In this document: one piece after another, positions 7,601-12,160 of the stretch | Layout of the letters: the number at the start of each line of letters is the position of its first letter | Position numbering within the stretch: the stretch's first letter is position 1 | NCBI GenBank assembly: GCA_038248745.1 | Contig: JBBRXC010000036.1 | Span: forward strand, 1-13,834 | Direction of reading: 5' to 3' | Source: JAENWH01 sp038248745 | GTDB taxonomy: Bacteria > Bacillota > Clostridia > Peptostreptococcales > Anaerovoracaceae | DNA length: 13,834 nt | Made by a program: the position numbers and the translations under genes | Notes under the pieces: model-generated | Seen by the model: the letters and a program-made list of their open reading frames with translations, nothing else | The model's database searches: none | What the model was told of the DNA's origin: nothing

Positions 7601-8160
7601 ATATTAATGTGCTTGTAATGGATACGGAAGTGTATTCAAATACAGGAGGGCAGGCTTCAAAATCCACCCCAGTGGCAGCAATTGCAAAATTCGCGGCATC
7701 AGGAAAAAGAATTAAGAAGAAGGACCTTGGTATGATGGCAATGGCATATGGTTATGTGTATGTTGCCCAGGTTGCAATGGGGGCTGACAAGTCTCAGCTT
7801 ATGAAGGCGATGATAGAGGCGGAAGCTTATGATGGACCATCCCTTATTATAGCGTACTCCCCATGCATTAACCATGGATTGAAAAAGGGTATGGGCAAAA
7901 CGCAGGAGAATATGAAAGATGCTGTTACTTCAGGGTATTGGAATCTTTACAGGTTCAATCCAGCAGCGAAATTGGCAGGCAAAAATCCATTTACAATGGA
8001 TTCAAAAGCCCCAACGACCAGCTTTAGAGAATTCATTCTGGACCAGACAAGATATTCATCCTTATCAAAAGAATTCCCGGATGTGGCAGAGAAGCTGTTT
8101 GCCTTGACCGAAGAAAATGCAAAGGAAAGGTATTCTTCCCTGCTGAAATTGACGGATTAA
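4633..8160 (+). CDS. nifJ: Pyruvate:ferredoxin (flavodoxin) oxidoreductase, single-chain
   Basis: This 1175-residue enzyme oxidises pyruvate with CoA to acetyl-CoA and CO2 and reduces ferredoxin; the length is normal for homodimeric PFOR. The N-terminal pyruvate domain has YPITPSSTMAE (Y29 onward). Two [4Fe-4S] motifs lie at C690/693/696/700 and C746/749/752/756. The TPP domain has GDGWAYDIGYGG (969-980) and SNTGGQAS from about 1002. The proximal cluster ligands C813, C816, C841 and C1078 fall almost where they do in the Desulfovibrio africanus enzyme. I start at 4633, because the in-frame ATG at 4621 overlaps the Shine-Dalgarno GGAGG (4623-4627), which lies 5 nt before 4633. It is separated from the ech operon by a terminator and has its own promoter region. 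The ferredoxin it reduces is the natural electron source for Ech. A small membrane-protein gene follows after 37 nt. Confidence 0.98.
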   Translation: MSKKTMKTMDGNTAAAYVSYAFTDVAAIYPITPSSTMAEVVDEWSAYGKKNIFGQTVKVAELQSEGGASGTVHGSLAAGALTTTYTASQGLLLMIPNMYKMAGELLPAVFHVSARTLAAHALCIFGDHSDVMGTRQTGFAMLASNSVQEIIDLGGIAHLAAIKSRVPFLHFFDGFRTSHEIQKIETIDYKDFEKLLDMEAVQEFRDRALNPEHPVIRGTAQNPDIFFQAREAANPFYEAVPGIVVNYMNEISKITGRTYHPFDYSGAPDAEYVLVAMGSVCETIEETMDRMIKEGKKVGLVKVRLYRPWVSEFFLDALPKTVKKIAVLDRTKEPGALGEPLYQDVITTLFNEQDPPKVYGGRYGLGSKDTTPPMIKAVFDNLMAATPKSPFTVGIDDDVTNLSLPYDFEYSTAADGTINCKFWGLGSDGTVGANKTAIKIIGDETDKYAQGYFAYDSKKSGGVTISHLRFGNTPIKSTYLINEADYVACHNQAYLTQYNMTRDLKKGGTFLLNCIWSKEEVEENLPSYVKKELAEKQAKFYIINGTKLGEEIGLGNRINMIMQAAFFKLTGVIPLDDAVKYLKEGIEHSYGKKGQKIVDMNNAAVDKGINETILIEVPEAWKTLKVEKAEKETLPKFIEEILVPMNRQEGDDLPVSSFSGREDGTFPSGTSAFEKRGIATYVPNWIAENCIQCNQCSFVCPHAVIRPFLLSEEEAKAAPESFNTIKAGGKEFEGLQYKIQVSPLDCTGCGNCVDICPAKNKALEMVHIAEAVASEKENWDFASKLTNKKKTFNKETIKGSQFAKPYFEFSGACAGCGETPYVKLITQLFGDRMMIANATGCSSIYGGSAPSMPYCTDEEGRGPSWANSLFEDNAEYGYGMLLANKQMREKIEQSMNEILAGPAPEELKKVCAEWLENINNNTELRTKSEAVMAILEGYAPTDAALKEACESITARKDFLVKKSFWAFGGDGWAYDIGYGGLDHVLASGENINVLVMDTEVYSNTGGQASKSTPVAAIAKFAASGKRIKKKDLGMMAMAYGYVYVAQVAMGADKSQLMKAMIEAEAYDGPSLIIAYSPCINHGLKKGMGKTQENMKDAVTSGYWNLYRFNPAAKLAGKNPFTMDSKAPTTSFREFILDQTRYSSLSKEFPDVAEKLFALTEENAKERYSSLLKLTD

Positions 8161-8197
8161 GAGTTCGGAAAAAAACGAATTAGAAAAGAGGTGCATG

Positions 8198-8464
8198 ATG
8201 AAAGAACTTTTTAGAAATTGGAACTATGCAAAGCATGCCTGCGCTGTAACGACGATTTATGTGACGGCAAGTATTGTTGGAAATTTGTTATTGGGAACGC
8301 CAGAAAAAATGAAGAATGCGGAGTGCGGGTCTGTTTCAAAATGTGTAAAACAACTTTCAAAAAAAGAAAAGATCTTTAATGCAGCAGTTGCCGGTTGCTA
8401 TCTATTCGATATGACAGCAACATATGGCATCATTAAACTTCTTCAAAAGAAAATTGGCAAGTAG
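8198..8464 (+). CDS. Small two-helix membrane protein of unknown function
   Basis: I do not recognise this family. The product is 88 residues with two hydrophobic stretches: about residues 13-32 (CAVTTIYVTASIVGNLLLG) and about 60-80 (NAAVAGCYLFDMTATYGII). Between them lies a polar loop, Lys-rich toward the second helix, with two Cys (ECGSVSKC). The C-terminus is basic (LLQKKIGK), which suggests both ends face the cytoplasm. Two ATG codons are adjacent at 8195 and 8198; I chose the second because GAGG (8188-8191) is 6 nt before it and only 3 nt before the first. The gene follows nifJ by 37 nt with no terminator between, and a strong terminator lies downstream, so it is probably co-transcribed with PFOR. 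A coding role is supported by the ribosome site and the well-formed helices; any link to PFOR function is inference. Confidence 0.75.
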   Translation: MKELFRNWNYAKHACAVTTIYVTASIVGNLLLGTPEKMKNAECGSVSKCVKQLSKKEKIFNAAVAGCYLFDMTATYGIIKLLQKKIGK

Positions 8465-8506
8465 TTGAGGCAGTGAACTGTTTCGAACGAAATTTGCGAA
8501 AAGGAA

Positions 8507-8574
8507 TGAAAGCAAAATTAAATAGGCACAGTGAAAGCAAAATAAATAAGGCACAGTGAAAGCAAAAATTAAAA
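8507..8574. repeat. 25-bp tandem repeat, 2.7 copies
   Basis: Units at 8507-8531 and 8532-8556 begin TGAAAGCAAAA and end GGCACAG and differ at only a few bases in the AT-rich middle; a partial third unit (8557-8574) runs into an A/T-rich tract. It lies between the stop of the small membrane-protein gene and its terminator, so it would be transcribed as 3' untranslated RNA. Confidence 0.8.
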
Positions 8575-8587
8575 AAATTTTTAAATG

Positions 8588-8622
8588 AAGGATTCTCCTA
8601 ATATAAGGGGAATCCTTTTTTT
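8588..8622 (+). terminator. Intrinsic terminator of the nifJ transcription unit
   Basis: The stem AAGGATTC / GAATCCTT (8 bp) extends by a T-G wobble and two C-G pairs around an 8-nt loop (8599-8606) and is followed by seven T (8616-8622). It is the only clear terminator after nifJ and the small membrane-protein gene. Confidence 0.9.
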
Positions 8623-8665
8623 GTGGTGCGCTCAGCATGGGCGCACCACAAAAAAGGAAAGGATT
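8611..8665. repeat. Long inverted repeat overlapping the terminator
   Basis: A perfect 15-bp arm, TTTTTTGTGGTGCGC (8617-8631), pairs with 8641-8655 across a 9-nt loop. Outside it, AATCCTT (8611-8617) is again complementary to AAGGATT (8659-8665) with a 4-base insertion. The left arm includes the terminator T-tract, so this helix and the terminator hairpin cannot form together. Confidence 0.85.
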
Positions 8666-8733
8666 GTTTTTATCTTCAGACATGTAAGACTATCCAAGGC
8701 AGACCGAAAAAATATGATGAAGAACATTCGAAT

Positions 8734-8828
8734 CCGGCCTGTTTTATCACCCCAATGAAGTTAAATTTCATACTTTTGAGCGTTAGGGGGTGAAAAAGAA
8801 TAACTAATTATCATCCGAACCGTTTTTC
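8734..8828. repeat. 95-bp dispersed repeat, copy A
   Basis: It begins CCGGCCTGTTTTATCACC and ends AACCGTTTTTC, and aligns over 95 positions without gaps to 9043-9137, with roughly 15 differences. TCACCCC (8747-8753) can pair with GGGGTGA (8787-8793), enclosing a second small hairpin ATGAA/TTCAT. It has no recognisable coding content. Confidence 0.85.
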
Positions 8829-8849
8829 CCTCTAATTTACTCCGCTTTA

Positions 8850-8902
8850 TTATGATAAATTTCATACTTTAAGCCTTTATACATGAAAAAGGATAATCAT
8901 TT
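8850..8902. repeat. Decayed third copy (C) of the dispersed repeat
   Basis: The middle of the 95-bp repeat recurs here: ATGA..AAATTTCATACTTT, then a GC..TT stretch, then TGAAAAAGGATAA. The ends are missing. The match is clear by eye but gapped relative to copies A and B. Confidence 0.55.
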
Positions 8903-9021
8903 CAAATCTATTGTCATACTTTTATCTCAAATCTTAAGAATGGTATAATTTTTTATGATTTCCATTCATTTTTCTCGTATTTATGATAAAGAGTTATCGC
9001 TTTTCATTAAAATAGTGCCCT

Positions 9022-9045
9022 CGGGAGATAACCAGTTATCTCCCG
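9022..9045. repeat. Perfect inverted repeat, 11-bp arms
   Basis: CGGGAGATAAC is followed by CA and then its exact complement GTTATCTCCCG. Such a short centre suits a protein-binding dyad or a cruciform better than an RNA hairpin, though the inner pairs could open to give a loop. Its right arm runs directly into copy B of the dispersed repeat; copy A has no such dyad. No T-tract follows on either strand, so it is not a standard terminator. Confidence 0.85.
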
Positions 9046-9137
9046 GCCTGTTTTATCACCGCAATGAAGTTGAATTTCATATTTTTGAACGTTTAGGGGC
9101 GAAAAAGGATAACTAAGTATCCTCGAAACCGTTTTTC
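9043..9137. repeat. 95-bp dispersed repeat, copy B
   Basis: Ungapped partner of 8734-8828. The 7-bp TCACCCC/GGGGTGA pairing of copy A is not kept here (two mismatches, no compensation), while the inner ATGAA/TTCAT hairpin is. It directly abuts the 31-bp tandem repeat downstream. Confidence 0.85.
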
Positions 9138-9138
9138 G

Positions 9139-9229
9139 AAAGAAACATGACCCAGGCATCTTGTCCTGCAAAGAAACATGACCCAGGCATCTTGTCCTGC
9201 AAATAAACAACCCCCAGGCATTGTCCTGA
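9139..9229. repeat. 31-bp tandem repeat, two exact copies plus a diverged third
   Basis: Units 9139-9169 and 9170-9200 are identical over 31 bp and contain AACATGACCCAGGCATC and TTGTCCTGC. A third, changed unit (9201-9229) keeps CCCAGGCA and TTGTCCTG and feeds into a hairpin. Exact identity of the first two points to recent duplication. Confidence 0.9.
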
Positions 9230-9246
9230 CGGACAATGTCTAGGGG
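9211..9246. other. Strong hairpin at the end of the 31-bp repeat array
   Basis: CATTGTCC (9219-9226) pairs perfectly with GGACAATG (9231-9238) over a TGAC loop, and CCCC-x-AG with CT-x-GGGG extends the stem to 36 nt overall with two mismatches. There is no T-tract on either strand. It looks like a folded-back copy of the repeat end. Confidence 0.75.
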
Positions 9247-9293
9247 ATCTCATATGAATTAAGTTGTCTATATTATTGATTGTGTCATCTTTG

Positions 9294-9420
9294 CCATTAG
9301 ACTGGCATTTTTGCTTTGATCTACCATTAGACTGGCATTTTGCCTTGATCTACCATTAGACTGGTATTTTGCCTTGATCTACCATTAGGCTGGTATTTTG
9401 CCTGAATCTACCACCAGGCT
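9294..9420. repeat. 29-30-bp tandem repeat, about 4.3 copies
   Basis: Units begin at 9294 (30 bp), 9324, 9353 and 9382 (29 bp each), with a partial fifth from 9411. Each starts CCATTAGACTGG, has a T-rich centre with TTTTGCCTT and ends GATCTA; the last unit changes GAC to GGC and the partial copy is more diverged. Across unit borders TACCA and TGGTA form a short dyad, perfect in units 3 and 4. Units are contiguous, with no spacers. Confidence 0.9.
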
Positions 9421-9430
9421 AAAATTATTC

Positions 9431-9447
9431 AAATCTTAATGAGATTT
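9431..9447 (-). terminator. Weak candidate terminator for the CoA-transferase operon
   Basis: AAATCT / AGATTT form a 6-bp AT-rich stem around a 5-nt loop, about 50 bases past the CoA-transferase stop, with a loose AT run after it on the - strand. No better terminator is visible for this operon before the repeat region. Confidence 0.25.
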
Positions 9448-9498
9448 TATTCAAACATTCTTGAGATTTTATTTAAATCTTGCTCGCAATGATTGCTG

Positions 9499-11064
9499 TT
9501 ATTTGTTACCTTTTTTTAAACCCATCAGTTCATCTGTAAAGATTCTGGCGTCCATCAACTTTGGTGCAACCTTCATCATTGGGACAAAGTCCATTAAATC
9601 AAGAATATCTTTTTGCAGGTCGACGCCGGGCGCTATTTCAACGAGATGCAGGCCATCTTCTCTTAGCTCGAACACTGCTCTTTCGGTGATGTACATGACC
9701 GGTTGACCAACTTTAGTAGCGTAGGCGCCACTGAAAGTAACCTGCTCCACATGGTCTAAGAATTTTTTCTCCGCACCCTCATGAAGAATCTTCAGCTGCC
9801 CATCCTTGATTTCAGCTTTAAACCCTCCAGCGGTAAACGTTCCGCAAAAGAATACTCTTTTCGCATTTTGAGTAATATTAATAAAACCGCCGCAGCCAGC
9901 TATCCTTGGGCCGAACTTGCTTACATTTATATTGCCTTCTTTATCTGCCTGAGCAAGGCCTAGAAAGGCAAAATCTGCTCCGCCACCGTCATAAAAGTCA
10001 AACTGCTCATGATGGGAGAGGAGGCATTCGGGATTGACTGATGCGCCAAACTGAGACCCTCCGCAAGGGACACCACCAACAGGGCCGGCTTCTACTGTAA
10101 GGGTCATCCAATCAAGAATGCCTTCTTCATTTGCAACTGCTGAAACATATTCAGGGATTCCTATTCCAAGATTTACAACTGTATCTACCGAAAGCTCCAT
10201 AGCAGCTCTTCGTGCAATGACTTTCTTAGGACTTAGTGGCGGAATCGGAATGCCATCAACAGGAGCACGTTGCACTCCGCAAACAGAAGGGTCAAAATCA
10301 ATATCAAAGGATTGTTGGTGATCAATGGGATCTTCCGTTATGACTAGGGCATCCACATATATTTTAGGAAGCCTTACCAATCTTGGATCCAATGTCCCGG
10401 CCTCAACTATTTTTTTTACTTGAACGATTACTGTGCCACCACTGTTTTTAACAGCCTGTGCAATAGCGGTGGTTTCTCCAGGCCCAATTTCATCTTGCAT
10501 GGTTACATTGCCAAGTTCATCGGCATAAGAACCTCTGATGAAAGCCACATTGATAGGGAAAGATTTGTATAGTAGTTTTTCTTGCCCTAAAATATCAATA
10601 AGTTCAACGAGATTTTCGGTAGTGATTGAATTCAGCTTACCACCTTCCAATCTTGGATCCACAAAGGTGTTCAGGCCCACATGGGTGATGGTACCTATTT
10701 TATGGGCGGCGATATCTCTGCTGAGTTGGGACAAGGTCCCTTGAGGAAAATTGTATCCTTCCATTTCGTTGTTTAAAATCATTTTGCCAATAGCAGGAGC
10801 CGTGTTGTAATGCCCTGCAATCATTCTTTTTAGCATGCCTTTATGTGCGAAATGTTCTGCTCCCCGGCCGTCTCGGTTGCCTTGTGATCCTGGGAAAAAA
10901 TAGGTAAGATTATTTGGTTCGCCGGTTTCAAGAAATCTTTTTTCTAAAGCCTTTGTTAAGGCTTCAGGGCAACCGCTTCCAACAAAACCGCTGGTTGTGA
11001 TTGTGTCGAAGTTTTTTACCAGTAATGAGGCCTCTTCAGCCGTTATTATTTTTTTGGTGCGCAT
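9499..11064 (-). CDS. Acyl-CoA:carboxylate CoA-transferase, type I (Pct/YdiF-like)
   Basis: This 521-residue protein fuses both halves of a type I CoA-transferase in one chain, as in propionate CoA-transferase (Pct) and YdiF. The N-terminal half has SGFVGSGCPEALTKAL near residues 25-40. The C-terminal half has NLGIGIPEYV near 298-307 and the catalytic motif TVEAGPVGG with Glu325, which in this family forms a covalent glutamyl-CoA thioester; Pct of Clostridium propionicum is known to use a Glu at almost the same position. It would move CoA between an acyl-CoA (often acetyl- or propionyl-CoA) and an organic acid. The substrate cannot be told from sequence; lactate, acrylate, butyrate, hydroxybutyrate and ketoacids are all used by relatives. 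The start is supported by GGAG 6 nt upstream. It lies 20 nt after crt and is surely in the same operon. Confidence 0.93.
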   Translation of the reverse strand: MRTKKIITAEEASLLVKNFDTITTSGFVGSGCPEALTKALEKRFLETGEPNNLTYFFPGSQGNRDGRGAEHFAHKGMLKRMIAGHYNTAPAIGKMILNNEMEGYNFPQGTLSQLSRDIAAHKIGTITHVGLNTFVDPRLEGGKLNSITTENLVELIDILGQEKLLYKSFPINVAFIRGSYADELGNVTMQDEIGPGETTAIAQAVKNSGGTVIVQVKKIVEAGTLDPRLVRLPKIYVDALVITEDPIDHQQSFDIDFDPSVCGVQRAPVDGIPIPPLSPKKVIARRAAMELSVDTVVNLGIGIPEYVSAVANEEGILDWMTLTVEAGPVGGVPCGGSQFGASVNPECLLSHHEQFDFYDGGGADFAFLGLAQADKEGNINVSKFGPRIAGCGGFINITQNAKRVFFCGTFTAGGFKAEIKDGQLKILHEGAEKKFLDHVEQVTFSGAYATKVGQPVMYITERAVFELREDGLHLVEIAPGVDLQKDILDLMDFVPMMKVAPKLMDARIFTDELMGLKKGNK

Positions 11065-11084
11065 ATTTTACTCCATATCTACTA

Positions 11085-11861
11085 TTATTTGTTTTCAAAT
11101 TTTGCCGGTCTTTTTTCAAGGAAAGCGGTCATCCCTTCTGTCCTGTCTTCTGAACAGAATGGGGCAGTACAAGCTTCACCTTCAAGGGCAACACCAGTTT
11201 TTAAATCAAGCATAATGCCCTGGTTGACAGCAATCTTTAGCGCCTTTATAGCAATCGGTGCTTTTGCCATGATTGTGTTTGCTATTGTTTCACATGTGGA
11301 AATAAGATCTTCAGCAGGAACAACCTTTTCAACTAGACCAATTCTTAAAGCTTCTTCAGCGCCAATGATTTCGGCGGTCATCATCATATATTTTCCCATG
11401 CCTTTTCCTACTAATCTAGGAAGTCTTTGCGTTCCACCGAATCCAGGAATTATTCCAAGATTCACTTCAGGCTGACCAAATTTGGCATTGACTGATGCGA
11501 TTCTAATGTCACAGGCCATCGCCAGTTCACATCCGCCGCCTAATGCAAAGCCGTTTATAGCGCCGATGACAGGCTTGCTGATTTCTTCGATGTGATTCAT
11601 TACTAAAGCGCCTTTTTTCATTAATTCGTGGCCGTCAATACCGGATAAAGCTACCATTTGAGAAATATCGGCACCTGCAACAAAAGCTCTGCCTTCTCCA
11701 GTTAATATAACTGCTTTTACCTCAGGATCCTTGTCAGCAGTGGTGAACGCTTCGAAAAGTTCTTCTAAAACTTCTTCGCTTAAAGCGTTTAGTGCTTTTG
11801 GTCTGTTCACAGTAATGGTGGCGATATTGTTTTTAACCTCATACTTTAAATTCTGAAACAT
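11085..11861 (-). CDS. crt: Crotonase, probable short-chain enoyl-CoA hydratase / 3-hydroxybutyryl-CoA dehydratase
   Basis: The 258 residues are a full-length crotonase-fold protein. The two catalytic acids of the hydratases are in place: Glu112 in GGGCELAMACDIRIA and Glu132 in GQPEVNLGIIPGFGGTQRL. The oxyanion-hole segments RAFVAGADIS (58-67) and FALGGG (105-110) are intact. This is the classic pattern of clostridial Crt, which interconverts 3-hydroxyacyl-CoA and enoyl-CoA (for example crotonyl-CoA) in the cytoplasm. It is the first gene of a - strand operon with the CoA-transferase. The start has GAAAGGAA (11869-11876 on the complement) 7 nt away. The usual clostridial partners (bcd, etfB, etfA, hbd) do not follow it, although an acyl-CoA dehydrogenase starts about 1.6 kb away on the other strand. 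A different chain length or a branched or unsaturated substrate cannot be excluded. Confidence 0.93.
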   Translation of the reverse strand: MFQNLKYEVKNNIATITVNRPKALNALSEEVLEELFEAFTTADKDPEVKAVILTGEGRAFVAGADISQMVALSGIDGHELMKKGALVMNHIEEISKPVIGAINGFALGGGCELAMACDIRIASVNAKFGQPEVNLGIIPGFGGTQRLPRLVGKGMGKYMMMTAEIIGAEEALRIGLVEKVVPAEDLISTCETIANTIMAKAPIAIKALKIAVNQGIMLDLKTGVALEGEACTAPFCSEDRTEGMTAFLEKRPAKFENK

Positions 11862-11910
11862 AATTAACTTCCTTTCTTAATGTATAATTAATAAAGTTCA
11901 ACTAAATTAA

Positions 11911-11939
11911 ACTATACTAGTTCTTATTGCCTATTGCAA
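11911..11939 (-). promoter_or_regulatory. Promoter of the crt - CoA-transferase operon
   Basis: On the - strand TTGCAA (-35, 11934-11939) and TATAGT (-10, 11911-11916) are spaced 17 bp apart. Initiation near 11904 would give a leader of about 43 nt carrying the crt Shine-Dalgarno. Confidence 0.65.
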
Positions 11940-11967
11940 TTTATTTTATACTATGAATACTAACACT

Positions 11968-11985
11968 TTGATAATCATTTATCAA
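11968..11985. promoter_or_regulatory. Rex-like operator 1 (perfect dyad TTGATAA-N4-TTATCAA)
   Basis: The 7-bp arms are exact complements with a 4-bp centre, the geometry of the Rex operator (consensus TTGTTAA-N4-TTAACAA); each half differs from the consensus at one base. With one bulged T the symmetry extends outward to CACTT/AAGTG. It lies about 28 bp upstream of the crt -35 box. Confidence 0.55.
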
Positions 11986-12063
11986 GTGAAAATATGAATT
12001 TAATGGTAATTTAACTGTAAAACTGCGGTATTTGGGATAATGTATTGTGTATACATGTAAATT

Positions 12064-12081
12064 CTGTTAAATATTTATCAA
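12064..12081. promoter_or_regulatory. Rex-like operator 2 (CTGTTAA-N4-TTATCAA)
   Basis: It matches 12 of the 14 specified bases of the Rex consensus TTGTTAA-N4-TTAACAA. It ends 6 bp before the -35 box of the alcohol dehydrogenase promoter, where a bound repressor could hinder RNA polymerase. Alcohol dehydrogenase genes are established Rex targets in Clostridia, which supports the call. Confidence 0.55.
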
Positions 12082-12087
12082 AATCTA

Positions 12088-12116
12088 TTGAAATCTCAAA
12101 TAATATATATTATAAT
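12088..12116 (+). promoter_or_regulatory. Promoter of the alcohol dehydrogenase gene
   Basis: TTGAAA (12088-12093) and TATAAT (12111-12116) are spaced by 17 bp, a near-consensus SigA promoter. Initiation near 12123 leaves a leader of about 38 nt. Confidence 0.7.
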
Positions 12117-12160
12117 GGATTTAAAAATATAACAAAATTATTACTAAATGGAGGTTTAAA

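Larger units (their letters stand above)
8465..9498. other. Repeat-rich intergenic region without a convincing gene
   Basis: About 1.03 kb lie between the + strand nifJ unit and the - strand CoA-transferase gene, so the two transcription units converge here. I find no reading frame with a ribosome site and protein-like composition. The region consists largely of tandem repeats, inverted repeats and a dispersed repeat, listed separately. The stretches 8666-8733, 8903-9021 and 9247-9293 are AT-rich and hold nothing I can name. Confidence 0.75.

Noticed and set aside
8402..8683. A 93-residue reading frame on the - strand
   Set aside because: It runs through the terminator, the 25-bp tandem repeat and the end of the small membrane-protein gene; the composition is low-complexity and it has no support as a gene.
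8756..8793. Tiny leader-peptide frames starting ATGAAGTT in repeat copies A and B
   Set aside because: They would give 12 and 10 residues that look similar, but there is no Shine-Dalgarno and nothing downstream to regulate on that strand; copy C is shorter still.
9007..9210. A 67-residue reading frame on the - strand
   Set aside because: It consists of repeat DNA (31-bp tandem units and copy B). The 31-bp units are read in different frames because 31 is not a multiple of 3, copy A has a stop in the same frame, and no ribosome site precedes it.
9294..9420. CRISPR array made of the 29-bp repeats
   Set aside because: The units are directly contiguous with no unique spacers between them, they diverge progressively, and there are no cas genes in the window.
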